Assembly (NCBI RefSeq): GCF_000768065.1
Contig: NZ_JRKM01000001.1
Location: forward strand, 1,922,001 to 1,986,000
Origin: Aquabacterium sp. NJ1
GTDB taxonomy: Bacteria; Pseudomonadota; Gammaproteobacteria; Burkholderiales; Burkholderiaceae_C
Direction of reading: 5' to 3'
DNA length: 64,000 nt
A model generated the notes under the pieces. That model did no database searches. It worked only from the letters and a program-made list of their open reading frames with translations, and was not told the DNA's origin. Below are positions 27,023 through 35,457 of this stretch, piece after piece (position 1 is the stretch's first letter; every line of letters begins with the position of its first letter). A program made the translations under genes and the position numbers.

Positions 27023-27781
27023 TCAGTGCGTAGCCGATGCGGCACGCTGCCTGAATACCAACATGCAGCCCACCATGAATGCCAGCAGCGCCAAGGATGC
27101 GCTGTAGCGGCTCAACGCCAGGCCGCCGCTGCTCAGTGGCTTGTCGAGAAAGTCGCCCACCACGGCACCGAGCGGACGGGTCAGGATGAAGGCGCCCCAA
27201 AAGAGGGTCGTTCTGGAAATGGTGGTCCATCGGTAAGCGACCGTGATCAGTGCCAGCATCCCACCGAACAACAAGGCTGCGCCTGTGTAGCCCATGCCCG
27301 CCGTATCGGCCGTCCAGTCCCCCAGCGCGGTGCCCAAGGTCTGGGAAAACATGATCGTGACCCAGTAGAACATCTCGGCCTTGGGGGAGTTCACCGCTCC
27401 CACGGACACTGAACCCATCGTCCGGTACCAGATGTACAAGGAAGCGAGTAACAGCCCCAGCAGCAGACTGCTGCCCCCGGCGTAGCCGATCCCCAGGGAG
27501 CGATCCGCAAAGTCAGCCAGGGTGGTGCCCACGGTCGTCGTCGCGACGATGGTGATCCAGTACAGGCCAGGGTGAAACTTGCGGGCTTTGACCTGGGCAA
27601 TGACCGCGACCAGGAACACTGCGGCAAAAATGCCGGTGCTGAGCAGGTAGCCCAGGTTCAAAGACATGGATGCCGCGTCACCACCGGTTTCACCCAGGGT
27701 GGTGGCGGCAATCTTGATGAGCCAGAAGCCCAAGGTGACCTCGGGGACTTTGGCCAGGGCGCGTTCGCTTGGGGTTGTCAT
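27023..27781 (-). CDS. DUF347 (COG4705) multi-pass membrane protein, copy 1
   Basis: 252 aa with about eight membrane segments. It contains internal repeats of the DUF347 type: LAKVPEVTLGFWLIKIAATT, then FYWVTIMFSQTLGTALGD, LYWITIVATTTVGTTLAD and LFWGAFILTRPLGAVVGD, each with a W/T-T-xG-x-D pattern. Function is unknown. A homologous copy lies at 28267-29049 and a lipoprotein gene between them. The order DUF347, lipoprotein, DUF347, response regulator, kinase is tight and on one strand, which suggests a single envelope-stress or metal-response operon. Confidence 0.87.
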   Translation of the reverse strand: MTTPSERALAKVPEVTLGFWLIKIAATTLGETGGDAASMSLNLGYLLSTGIFAAVFLVAVIAQVKARKFHPGLYWITIVATTTVGTTLADFADRSLGIGYAGGSSLLLGLLLASLYIWYRTMGSVSVGAVNSPKAEMFYWVTIMFSQTLGTALGDWTADTAGMGYTGAALLFGGMLALITVAYRWTTISRTTLFWGAFILTRPLGAVVGDFLDKPLSSGGLALSRYSASLALLAFMVGCMLVFRQRAASATH

Positions 27782-27798
27782 GGCGCGGTGCTTTCGGT

Positions 27799-28230
27799 TC
27801 AGTGCTTGCCGGTTGGCGTAGCAAAGGTCTGCAACAAGTTGGTCATGGCTGACTTACAGTCGGGCTGAGTCGGTGCATCGGCTCGCAGTGCCTCAAGGGC
27901 CTCGTCGATTGCTTTGTCAAGCTTGTGCCAGTCCTCGGCTGCTCGAGGCTTCAATCCCGCCTCGGCCGCGTCCCAGGCCACTTCCAGATCCTTGATGCGG
28001 TCTTTTGCCTTGGGCAGATCCCCCTTATCCACCAGCGCAGCCACGTCGCTGGCGATGGCCTGGAAGGCGGACAAATCACCCAATCTGGATGCGACACCGC
28101 TTTGGGATGCCTGGGCATTTGTTGCCTTGGCGGGCGTGTCGGAGGGTTTGCTGCACCCTGCGGCGAGGGTCAGGAGCACCGCAAGGCTTGCAGCCAGAGC
28201 GGGACGGATGAGGATCTTTGGATTCGGCAT
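27799..28230 (-). CDS. Putative lipoprotein, 143 aa
   Basis: It starts at ATG 28230 (an ATG at 28248 is an alternative). The N-terminus has a lipoprotein signal with lipobox LAAGC near residue 26, then a low-complexity Ser/Thr/Ala linker, and a helical domain with a periodic pattern of acidic residues and [20 protein letters not shown]. This last block resembles small periplasmic proteins found next to cation-related membrane genes, but no function is known. It sits between two DUF347 genes. Confidence 0.8.
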   Translation of the reverse strand: MPNPKILIRPALAASLAVLLTLAAGCSKPSDTPAKATNAQASQSGVASRLGDLSAFQAIASDVAALVDKGDLPKAKDRIKDLEVAWDAAEAGLKPRAAEDWHKLDKAIDEALEALRADAPTQPDCKSAMTNLLQTFATPTGKH

Positions 28231-28266
28231 GAGGAACGCTCTCAGCATGGTTTGTGTCGACAGTGC

Positions 28267-29049
28267 TCAGCGAGCGGGGGGGGCAAGTTTCGGGGATCTG
28301 GACTTGCGCTGTGCGTTGGCAACCAGGATGACGATCACCGACAGGAACAAGGCGCTGGTCCACATTGCCCCCATGCCGATGCCACCGTAGGCCTTGGCCT
28401 GGGTCAGCAGATCACCCAAGGCCGCGCCGAATGGGCGCGTCAGGATGTAGGCGATCCAGAAGGTCAGCACAGCGTTGCCACCCGTGCGCCACAGCGCAAA
28501 CGTCAGGCTGATCAACAAGCCGAAGGTCATCACGCCAATCGTGAACCCAAGCCCCAGGGCTTCCGTGGCCAAGTCACCTGCAGCGGTGCCCAATGCAAAG
28601 GTGCACAAAATCGTGGCCCAGTAAAACAGCTCCCGACGCCTCGTCACGATGTCATGGATGGACAGGGTGCGCTCCACGCGATGCCAGACGTAGAACAGAA
28701 CGGCCAGCAGTGCAGCAAATGCCGCCGTGCTGAGGTACAAACTGACCCCCAACCCGTCTGTCAGCAGGTCTGTGATCTGCGTCCCGACCACACTGACCAG
28801 CACGACGGTGAGCCAGTAGACCCAAGGCGTGTAGCGCCATGTGCGAAGTTGCATGACCAACGCGGCGAGCAAGAATGCCCCCATGACGGAACGGGTGAGG
28901 CCTTGCCCCAAACCCGCATTCACCGCAAGGAAATCCGCCACGGTTTCGCCCACGGTCGTGGACATGATCTTGATGATCCAGAAGGCCAATGTGACCTCAG
29001 GAACTTTGTTCAGCCAGGTGTTGGATGGCCGTTCAGGTATTTTTTTCAT
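28267..29049 (-). CDS. DUF347 (COG4705) multi-pass membrane protein, copy 2
   Basis: 260 aa. ATG 29049 is chosen because GGAGAGG lies at ideal distance and because the homologous start LNKVPEVTLAFWIIKIMSTT follows. It has about eight membrane segments with the same repeats as copy 1 (LFYWATILCTFALGTAAGD, TFWIAYILTRPFGAALGD). The tail is basic (RKSRSPKLAPPAR). It is paralogous to the 252-aa protein, so the pair may form a heteromer. Function unknown. Confidence 0.87.
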   Translation of the reverse strand: MKKIPERPSNTWLNKVPEVTLAFWIIKIMSTTVGETVADFLAVNAGLGQGLTRSVMGAFLLAALVMQLRTWRYTPWVYWLTVVLVSVVGTQITDLLTDGLGVSLYLSTAAFAALLAVLFYVWHRVERTLSIHDIVTRRRELFYWATILCTFALGTAAGDLATEALGLGFTIGVMTFGLLISLTFALWRTGGNAVLTFWIAYILTRPFGAALGDLLTQAKAYGGIGMGAMWTSALFLSVIVILVANAQRKSRSPKLAPPAR

Positions 29050-29123
29050 GAACCTCTCCACAAATCGACTTGCAATGCCTTCAGTCTGCGCACGAAGACT
29101 TAGCGCCGACATAGCTTGCCGAT

Positions 29124-29448
29124 TCATGCGCGCACCCAGCCGCGACGAATCAGCGCACTGAACAAGTGCAGACGGATGCGCTCCGTCAAGCCATAGGTTG
29201 CGGCCAGGTAAAACGGGGCCATGCACCAGCTCAGGCATGCACTCACCAAAGCTGCCGCCGGGGCACCAATCATGTCGAACGGGAAGTGCACGCCCACGTA
29301 GATGCGGGCCCAGGCCACCGCCCACCACTAGGTCAGGTGGTCACTTGGGAAGGACGCGTCAGGGTAATCCCCCCGCAAAACCAGCTGGAGCAACAGCGCG
29401 GCAACGATGTAGGCCAACAGCTGCAAGGCGGTCAAGGCACCCCCCCGG
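29124..29448 (-). pseudogene. Remnant of a PAP2-family phosphatase
   Basis: Reading on the minus strand, one frame gives a membrane segment, the PAP2 motif SFPSDH, then an in-frame stop (TAG), then WAVAWARIYVGVHFPFDMIG and a normal C-terminus ending at 29124. An intact BcrC-type undecaprenyl-diphosphatase has about 35-45 residues between SDH and the second motif; here there are only a few. The N-terminal third is also missing. This is therefore a decayed gene with internal deletion and a stop. It lies upstream of the DUF347 genes, a place where PAP2 genes are often found. Confidence 0.75.
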
Positions 29449-29504
29449 GTGTGTCAACGGCATGCGCCGTGCAGCGTGGCACCCCCGCATGACCGGACGA
29501 GGCC

Positions 29505-29669
29505 TCAGCCCACAGCGTGCATCTGGATGAGCGCGTGATCACGCACCTCCCCAGGGTGCCCACCCAGGTTGAAAGGGATCGACGTGAACGCGACCAGGAT
29601 GACCGGAACCAGGGTGGCGAGCACCACGCGGAAAAACTGGGCAGCGAAATCGTGTTGGGCATGTTTCAT
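29505..29669 (-). CDS. Small single-pass membrane protein, 54 aa
   Basis: MKHAQHDFAAQFFRVVLATL... has one strong membrane helix (about 12-32) followed by NLGGHPGEVRDHALIQMH, a His-containing short tail. The ribosome-binding site is weak. It is the most upstream gene of the DUF347 cluster. The composition is biased to coding and the protein looks real, but it could not be matched to a family. Confidence 0.55.
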   Translation of the reverse strand: MKHAQHDFAAQFFRVVLATLVPVILVAFTSIPFNLGGHPGEVRDHALIQMHAVG

Positions 29670-29747
29670 TTTGCAGCACCACCAATGAGTGAATCAATGC
29701 CCTGATCTTCGCGGCCCATTCTTAAGGCCTGCTGATGCCAGTGCGCC

Positions 29748-30230
29748 TCAATGAACCCACAGCACCTCAAACTGCAGTCGAGTTGGCGCACCCTGTATCG
29801 ACACCTCATCCCCCTCGCATTTACCCAGCATGGCCCTGCCCAAAGGGGTTTCGCGGCTGATGACTTGAACGACCTCGGTACCGCTGACCAGCTTCATGCT
29901 GCCCCCATCCGGGCCGAGAAAGAGCTGTTGCTGCTTGTCGTCGGCATCGACCAGGCAGACCAGTGCGCCGAGCTGGATGCCTTTGCTGGCGTCGTAAGGG
30001 CGCGGGCGGAACTGCCGCCAATTGGCCATCGCCTGGCGGATGGCTTCGGCACGACGCGCCTGGCCGGTGGCCAGGTAAGCGGCTTCGAGCCCCAAGGTGT
30101 CGTATTTGTTTTCGGCGATGTTCTCTTCGTGCGTCGCCGTTTCATGGGCCACCCGCGCGGCCTGTTCGGCTTGCTGCAGGTCTTCGGCGAGCCGTTCCAG
30201 CACCTGCTGCTGCAGCAAGCATTTATCCAT
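29748..30230 (-). CDS. GreA/GreB-like transcription elongation factor
   Basis: 160 aa. An N-terminal helical hairpin (ERLAEDLQQAEQAARVAHETATHEENIAENKYDTLG) is followed by an FKBP-like C-terminal domain (SGTEVVQVISRETPLGRAMLGKCEGDEVSI). Full GreA/GreB proteins have the same two domains. The acidic tip residues between the helices differ from the canonical ones, so it could be an inhibitor-like paralogue as well as a cleavage factor. No operon partner is obvious. Confidence 0.8.
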   Translation of the reverse strand: MDKCLLQQQVLERLAEDLQQAEQAARVAHETATHEENIAENKYDTLGLEAAYLATGQARRAEAIRQAMANWRQFRPRPYDASKGIQLGALVCLVDADDKQQQLFLGPDGGSMKLVSGTEVVQVISRETPLGRAMLGKCEGDEVSIQGAPTRLQFEVLWVH

Positions 30231-30273
30231 GATGAAAGCCAGGCATCTCGAACAAGCGGGGGTCAGGTCCTGA

Positions 30274-30513
30274 TCATGGAAAGGTCAAATCCAGACCAAG
30301 CTTCCTGCCAAGGGCGAAGGTGAGGAACAACAGGGTCACGAGCAATAGCGTGAAGACAAGGGCTACTTTGCCGCCCTCGCGCAGCAACGCGCTCAGCTTC
30401 TCCTTGCCATTCTCCTTTCTGCCTTGGTCGTAATGCCACTTGATGGCGAAGAACATGCCCGTGCCCAGCACGAGCACCTTGAACACGATGAAGACTGCAG
30501 GGACCCAATCCAT
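30274..30513 (-). CDS. Small membrane protein, 79 aa
   Basis: Two membrane segments (about 7-25 and 48-70) flank a basic, Lys/Glu-rich cytoplasmic loop (YDQGRKENGKEKLSALLREGG). Widespread Burkholderiales proteins of this size look alike, but no function is known to me. No strong ribosome-binding site is seen. Confidence 0.6.
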   Translation of the reverse strand: MDWVPAVFIVFKVLVLGTGMFFAIKWHYDQGRKENGKEKLSALLREGGKVALVFTLLLVTLLFLTFALGRKLGLDLTFP

Positions 30514-30822
30514 GATTCTCAGTATTTTCGGGGTGATGACTTGACACGATCCATCGTGAGACGCACCAGCCTTCAGGGGCGGCCCATCTCGCCGAGGTCA
30601 CACCCGGATTAATGTAGATGCATTTGCTGGTGCAATGCGGTGACCGGCGAGGCCTCGAAGCTTGGGGGCTTGTTCAGATTCCTCAATGTGAGACTGCAAT
30701 CAGTCTGGAGCTGCCGATTGGTGGCCGGAAGTCGGAAATGCAGCGCTTGCGGTCTGCCACAATTTTCACCCCAGTTCACGGTAACCGGCGTCAACCGGTC
30801 ACTGTACTCGTTGGTCGTGCGT
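30514..30822. other. Gene-poor gap before the island
   Basis: About 300 bases without a convincing reading frame. It lies downstream of the minus-strand island genes that follow and could carry their terminator, but no hairpin-plus-U-tract is seen. Confidence 0.3.
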
Positions 30823-31527
30823 TCAATCGGCGGGCAGCGCATTGGCCAGCGCCATGCGGACTTCATCGTCGTTCGCCGAGCCAAACAACACGATCCATGC
30901 AGTCTCTGGGCTTGCCGGCAGGCGCGGAACGTCAGTTCCAGCTTCAAAGGCTAGGCCAATCTTGACGTGTGTCCAGAGCACATCCTTCAGGTACTGCACC
31001 TCCGTCCTCAGGCGGTCTCGTGAGCTTTCAAGCTGAAGACGGACAGCCTCGCCCCCCTCGTCATCGAACGGATTGGGAGCATGTAGATGCTCACCGGCGT
31101 GCTCGTAGATCGCGACAAATCGCTCAAGCATCTCTTTCTCCTTGCCAACCTCGAGGCGCTTAGTGCCGTCAGAGAGATGAAGGAGCTCGCAAAGCGGCCG
31201 TGGAAGGCAATGCGGCGTGATCTCGGCCAGCCGTCGCAAGATGTGTCCGACCTTCCAGTCGCGACGGTAGTTGGGGTTGTCCTTTGCCTCCGCGCGCAGC
31301 GCAGCGTACCTGGCCTCGTCGGCCATGATCCCGCCGAAGGCGACCAGCTCAACGATCTTGCGTACCTGCAGCCACATAAACTCGTTGTCGAAGATGGTTG
31401 ACAACGTGCGGGGCTTCTTGGCGCCGAGGACCCGATCAATCGCCCGCAGGCGTTGCTTGACCTCAACCATCGCAGCGCGATAGCGGTCATGAGGCTGCAC
31501 GGGAATTGTGGTGGACGGGATGCTCAC
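30823..31527 (-). CDS. Island gene B: unknown protein, 234 aa
   Basis: It starts at GTG 31527 and overlaps the stop of the 524-aa gene by four bases (GTGA, 31524-31527). Predicted mostly alpha-helical, with no signal peptide or membrane segment. Blocks of note are NYRRDWKVGHILRRLAEITPHCL and LYNHAGEH-like YEHAGEHLHAPNPF, which give a helical bundle with conserved His and Arg. It is not a recognised toxin, antitoxin or methylase. Tight coupling to a nuclease-like gene in a compositionally different stretch suggests one functional unit. Confidence 0.7.
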   Translation of the reverse strand: MSIPSTTIPVQPHDRYRAAMVEVKQRLRAIDRVLGAKKPRTLSTIFDNEFMWLQVRKIVELVAFGGIMADEARYAALRAEAKDNPNYRRDWKVGHILRRLAEITPHCLPRPLCELLHLSDGTKRLEVGKEKEMLERFVAIYEHAGEHLHAPNPFDDEGGEAVRLQLESSRDRLRTEVQYLKDVLWTHVKIGLAFEAGTDVPRLPASPETAWIVLFGSANDDEVRMALANALPAD

Positions 31528-33098
31528 GATTGATCTTCAGGGGTGCCAACGGCATCAAGCGATATGCCAACCGCTCTAGCAATTTTCTCCATCGCGGCTG
31601 TGCGGACGTTGCTAATGAGGGCCGGCATAGGGAAATTTTTGACCTTGCTGCGGTAGTAGTCGTGGAACTGGTAGCGGCTGCCTCCAAGATCCTGACATGC
31701 TGCAGTCGCGTCGCGCAAAACATCAAACAAGTCGACCACACCCTTGGCAACAGCCTCCATCAGACGCTCGTACTCCAGGATGGGCAGGAAGAACACTCGA
31801 TTCAACGGTAGCCGGTGCTTTGAAAAATCAGGCGGCGCATCGACTCGTCCAGCACCACACACCTGGTCGAGCATCAGCCCTGTCCCAATCAAGAGATCAC
31901 GGCTCGTGACGACGATCAAGTAGTGAACGCCGTCGTTCGCGTCTCTGGTATCCGGTGGATCGTCGACCAATTGATGGCTCACCGCATAGCCTTGCTTCAG
32001 AGCGCGCAGCAGGTGCGGTGTCTGCCCTCGGACGCCGCGCTCAGTCTCCTGCAACAACACGTCCTCATGGAACAGGCCCATCTTGGCCTCGACCAGCAAT
32101 CGATCAGCTCCGCAACTGAGGATCACGTCGACGGCGTTGTCCGTCGAGTCGTACCGCTTCCAGTAAGCGTCTTCTGTCATGAGGGGAAGCTTGGTGGCCA
32201 TCGCCAACTCCTCGACGTACCTCTCGAAAACCTTGCTAAAAGGTTCGGTGTAGCTATCCCCAAACTGCGCCAAGCGTAAGTGAACGATCTCGTCAACGCA
32301 CCGATCAACGATGGCAGGGTGCCACATCACCAGGGTGCCATCGCGATGCCTGAATAATGGGTAGCGCTTGAACGCCGAGAACTCGTAGAGTTCTCGGCTG
32401 CGCGTGCCTTTGGCTCGGGGCAATTGGCGAACCAAATCCCGTAGTTCTGGCAGTGACGGAGCAAGCATCGACAAAAAGCGCTCTGTTGCGGTGCGACAGT
32501 GAGGGCGCAGCATCTCCAACGCCGCCATGTTAGGCACATGGTTGACGCCGCTCTTGGCTGCAAAGACCAATGTGATTCCAAGCATCACAAAGTACATCGG
32601 CTCCATGCCCATGACTTCGATGTATTGCTGCCGGCAGACGTGCCCCTTCGGCAGTCGATCTATCAGCCCCGACCAACGGAACAAACCCCAGATGTCCTGC
32701 TGCTGATAAGGCATCTGACAATTCAGGATCTGCCGCATCATGAGCATTACGTTGACCTTACCCAACCGGACCTTGCGCTCAATATGCGCGGCGTCGCCTC
32801 CACTCCAAAGTAGGTTGCGGAGCTCATTCAAGTGCTCAGGCGGTAGCCTGTCACCGATGCGAAGGGGCGAAGCGCCTTGCAGTGCCCATTTGGCGATCAA
32901 CACCAGCAGCCAGGGAAACTTCTCCAGCGCCTCATGGGGATCGGCCGGGGCACTTCGCAGAACCACCATGACGGCATCCACGACAGAGCCAGCGCTGAAC
33001 TTGTCGAGATGAGCGAGGACCGTACGAAGAGAATCTGCCCAAGGCAGACCCGGCTCTTCGGCTTCTGCGTCCGATGGCATTTGTACGGGATCGATCAT
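31524..33098 (-). CDS. Island gene A: large protein with PD-(D/E)XK-like nuclease motif, 524 aa
   Basis: ATG 33098 has GGGGAGGA eight bases upstream and is preferred to upstream TTG codons. The N-terminal 200 residues are helical (WLLVLIAKWALQGASPLRIG; PMYFVMLGITLVFAAKSGV). Around residues 320-345 is DNAVDVILSCG followed by LLVEAKMG, which gives Asp324 and Glu337-x-Lys339, the core pattern of PD-(D/E)XK nucleases. The C-terminal region is unknown. The lower-GC context and a coupled partner fit a mobile or defence-type module. I cannot assign it to a known system. Confidence 0.7.
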   Translation of the reverse strand: MIDPVQMPSDAEAEEPGLPWADSLRTVLAHLDKFSAGSVVDAVMVVLRSAPADPHEALEKFPWLLVLIAKWALQGASPLRIGDRLPPEHLNELRNLLWSGGDAAHIERKVRLGKVNVMLMMRQILNCQMPYQQQDIWGLFRWSGLIDRLPKGHVCRQQYIEVMGMEPMYFVMLGITLVFAAKSGVNHVPNMAALEMLRPHCRTATERFLSMLAPSLPELRDLVRQLPRAKGTRSRELYEFSAFKRYPLFRHRDGTLVMWHPAIVDRCVDEIVHLRLAQFGDSYTEPFSKVFERYVEELAMATKLPLMTEDAYWKRYDSTDNAVDVILSCGADRLLVEAKMGLFHEDVLLQETERGVRGQTPHLLRALKQGYAVSHQLVDDPPDTRDANDGVHYLIVVTSRDLLIGTGLMLDQVCGAGRVDAPPDFSKHRLPLNRVFFLPILEYERLMEAVAKGVVDLFDVLRDATAACQDLGGSRYQFHDYYRSKVKNFPMPALISNVRTAAMEKIARAVGISLDAVGTPEDQS

Positions 33099-33493
33099 TG
33101 TGAGCGTCCTCCCCGAACGCCTGCAGTCCAACTTTTCGGCAAATAGTTTAGGGGGTAAGGTCGGTGCTTTTGCTCAGTGCTCTAAGCGTACGAACATGGA
33201 GTGCCGCGTATCAAGACTGTCGAACTCGGCTATGAGCCGCTTCATCAGGGTTTATCAGCCCCCACGTTGCAACAGAGATTGACTGCTTGTTCCGCTAGTC
33301 GCCGTTCAGCCACCCGAGCCGACCGACTGCCCCCAGCCCTGCTCCGCCATTGCACTGCAAGCAGCTGTGACGCAGCGCTTGCCGCCATTCAGCCCCGCGC
33401 TTCGGGCGACCGTTTCACACCAAAGAGCATTCAACTCGCCGTGGGCTCGCACGCCCAACGCGCCCTGCAACGAGCTCGAAGGCAGTTAGCACC
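33099..33493. other. Boundary gap of the island
   Basis: About 395 bases between the nuclease-like gene and the ClC gene with no convincing gene. It is the upstream region of the two-gene unit and a likely island edge. No attachment site, tRNA or integrase remnant was identified. Confidence 0.3.
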
Positions 33494-34852
33494 TCATGGC
33501 GCAGGTGGTGCCGGTGGTGCCGAACGCTGCCCCGCGACCACCTGCTTGAGCAGCAGGCCCGCCAGCGTCCCGTACAAGGGCTTGCTGATGACCCTGGAGA
33601 TGCCGCTGGCGATCAGGGCGCAGGCCATCAGGCTGAGCACCATGGCGTGGCCGTCCACCATTTCCATCACGATGATGAAGGAGGTCAAGGGCGCCTGCGT
33701 GGCCGCGGCCAGGAAACCGGCCATCCCCAGCGCGATCAGGATGGGGGCTTGCGGGAACTGGAGCAGCTGCGCCACATCGTTGCCCAATGCGGCACCGATG
33801 GCCAGCGAGGGCGCAAAGATCCCGCCGGGCACGCCTGACCAGGTCGTCAGCCAGGTCGCCACAAACTTCAGCACCACATAGATCAAGGAGGTGGACTCGG
33901 CCCCCTCCAGCATGGTGCGGGTGTGCGTATAACCGCTGCCAAATGTCATGCCTTGCGTCACCACGCCGATCACCGCAATCGCCAGGCCGCACAGGCCGGC
34001 AAAGGCAACGGGTTGGCGCGCACGAAAGCGGTTGAAGCGGTCGTTTGATTGCCCGCTCAATGAGGCAATCAGCGTCTTCGAAAACACGCCGCCGGCCAGC
34101 CCGCTCAGGATCGCCACCAGCAAGCCCGGCAGCACGGTGGACCACCCCACCTGCGACACGTGGATGACGCCAAAGTAGGTGGCGTTCCCGTTGATGGACA
34201 CGGACACCAGGCCCGCCAGCACGATCCCCGCGATCAGCAGGCCACTGTTGCGCTTTTCCGGCGCCCCTGCGAGCTCTTCGATGGCGAACATCACGCCGCC
34301 CAGGGGCGTGTTGAATGCGGCCGCAATGCCTGCCGCACCGCCTGCGACCAGCAAGCCGTGTTCGTTGACCAAGGTGCGCCGGGGAAGCCAGCGCCGCACA
34401 CTGACCATGACGCCCGCGGCGATCTGCACGGACGGGCCCTCACGCCCCAGAGAGAGCCCAGCGAGCACGCCCCAGCAGGTCAGAAAGATCTTGGCCAGCG
34501 TCAGGCGCAGCGACACCAGCAGGCTGCGCTGCGCGGGCACCATGGCCCCTTCCAGGGTCGCCACGACCTGCGGGATGCCGGACCCCGCCGCGCCGGGGGC
34601 AAACCTGCGCGTGGCCCACACGATGGCGCAGGTGCATGCAGGCGTCAGCAACAGCGGCATCCACCAGACTTGCTTCTGCCAGCTGGAAAACCACGCCAGC
34701 GCGTGTTCGGTCAGCCACGTGAAGGCCACGACAGTCAGGCCCGCCACAGCGGCCGTCGCCACGACCAAGCCTCTCGACAGCCACAGCCGCCAGTCGCTGA
34801 TCTCCCTGTGCAGGGCCAATATGGAATGGGAGTCAGGCTTCATGGATGTCAT
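33494..34852 (-). CDS. ClC-family chloride channel/transporter
   Basis: 452 aa (start ATG 34852, or ATG 34843). The three anion-selectivity regions are present: GSGIPQVVA, GREGPSVQIAAGVM with the gating Glu in the EGP turn, and GGIFAPSLAIGAALG. About ten to twelve membrane helices and no CBS domains. It either exchanges chloride for protons or conducts chloride. It is divergent from a MarR gene and next to the MscS/trehalose block, which suggests an osmotic or acid role. Confidence 0.92.
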   Translation of the reverse strand: MTSMKPDSHSILALHREISDWRLWLSRGLVVATAAVAGLTVVAFTWLTEHALAWFSSWQKQVWWMPLLLTPACTCAIVWATRRFAPGAAGSGIPQVVATLEGAMVPAQRSLLVSLRLTLAKIFLTCWGVLAGLSLGREGPSVQIAAGVMVSVRRWLPRRTLVNEHGLLVAGGAAGIAAAFNTPLGGVMFAIEELAGAPEKRNSGLLIAGIVLAGLVSVSINGNATYFGVIHVSQVGWSTVLPGLLVAILSGLAGGVFSKTLIASLSGQSNDRFNRFRARQPVAFAGLCGLAIAVIGVVTQGMTFGSGYTHTRTMLEGAESTSLIYVVLKFVATWLTTWSGVPGGIFAPSLAIGAALGNDVAQLLQFPQAPILIALGMAGFLAAATQAPLTSFIIVMEMVDGHAMVLSLMACALIASGISRVISKPLYGTLAGLLLKQVVAGQRSAPPAPPAP

Positions 34853-34893
34853 GACGGCATGTTAACGTTGCACCAGGCTCCATCCAGAAATCC

Positions 34894-35430
34894 ATGAGCA
34901 GCAAATCCGTTGCGCCGTCCACGGCGAGTTCGATGACCCAGCCCCCAACTCACCCAAGCCCGCCGAACGCCACGGAGACGCAAAAGCAAGTCCTGCGGCA
35001 GTTTCGAATCGTCTTCAACGCGGTCAAGACGCACTTCCGCCAGGTCGAAAAAAGCGTGGGCATTGGTGGGGCTCAACTCTGGGCACTCAGTCTGATCCAG
35101 CAGCACCCCGGCATGGGCGTGGGCGAACTGGCGCTGGCCATGGATGTGCATCAGTCAACCGCCAGCAACCTGGTCAGGGCGCTGGTCGAGCAAGGCCTGA
35201 TCAAGACAGCCAAGAGCGAGAAAGATGGGCGTGCCGTGGTGCTGACCGTGCTGCCTGCCGCCAACCGCGTGATCACCAAGGCCCCCACCCCCTTCACAGG
35301 CGTGCTGCCTGAAGCGCTGGCGCGACTGGACCCGGCAACGCTCAAGCGCCTGGATCGCGACCTGAGCAAGCTCATCGCCCTGCTGGAGGCAGACGAAAGC
35401 GCCGCCAATACCCCGCTGGGGCAATTGTGA
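34894..35430 (+). CDS. MarR-family transcriptional regulator
   Basis: 178 aa. After a 30-residue Ser/Pro/Thr-rich extension, a winged helix with LWALSLIQQHPGMGVGELALAMDVHQSTASNLVRALVEQGLI and the wing KSEKDGRAVVLTV follows, which is the MarR signature. It is divergent from the ClC gene. Two copies of a palindrome at 38164 and 41251 near the trehalose genes are possible targets, but they are several kilobases away. Confidence 0.87.
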   Translation: MSSKSVAPSTASSMTQPPTHPSPPNATETQKQVLRQFRIVFNAVKTHFRQVEKSVGIGGAQLWALSLIQQHPGMGVGELALAMDVHQSTASNLVRALVEQGLIKTAKSEKDGRAVVLTVLPAANRVITKAPTPFTGVLPEALARLDPATLKRLDRDLSKLIALLEADESAANTPLGQL

Positions 35431-35457
35431 GGTGACCGTGCGGGATGCATGCCTTGC

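Noticed and set aside
33201-33881. Plus-strand frame across the island edge and the ClC 3' end
   Set aside because: Overlaps the ClC coding region on the other strand and reads as an antisense shadow.
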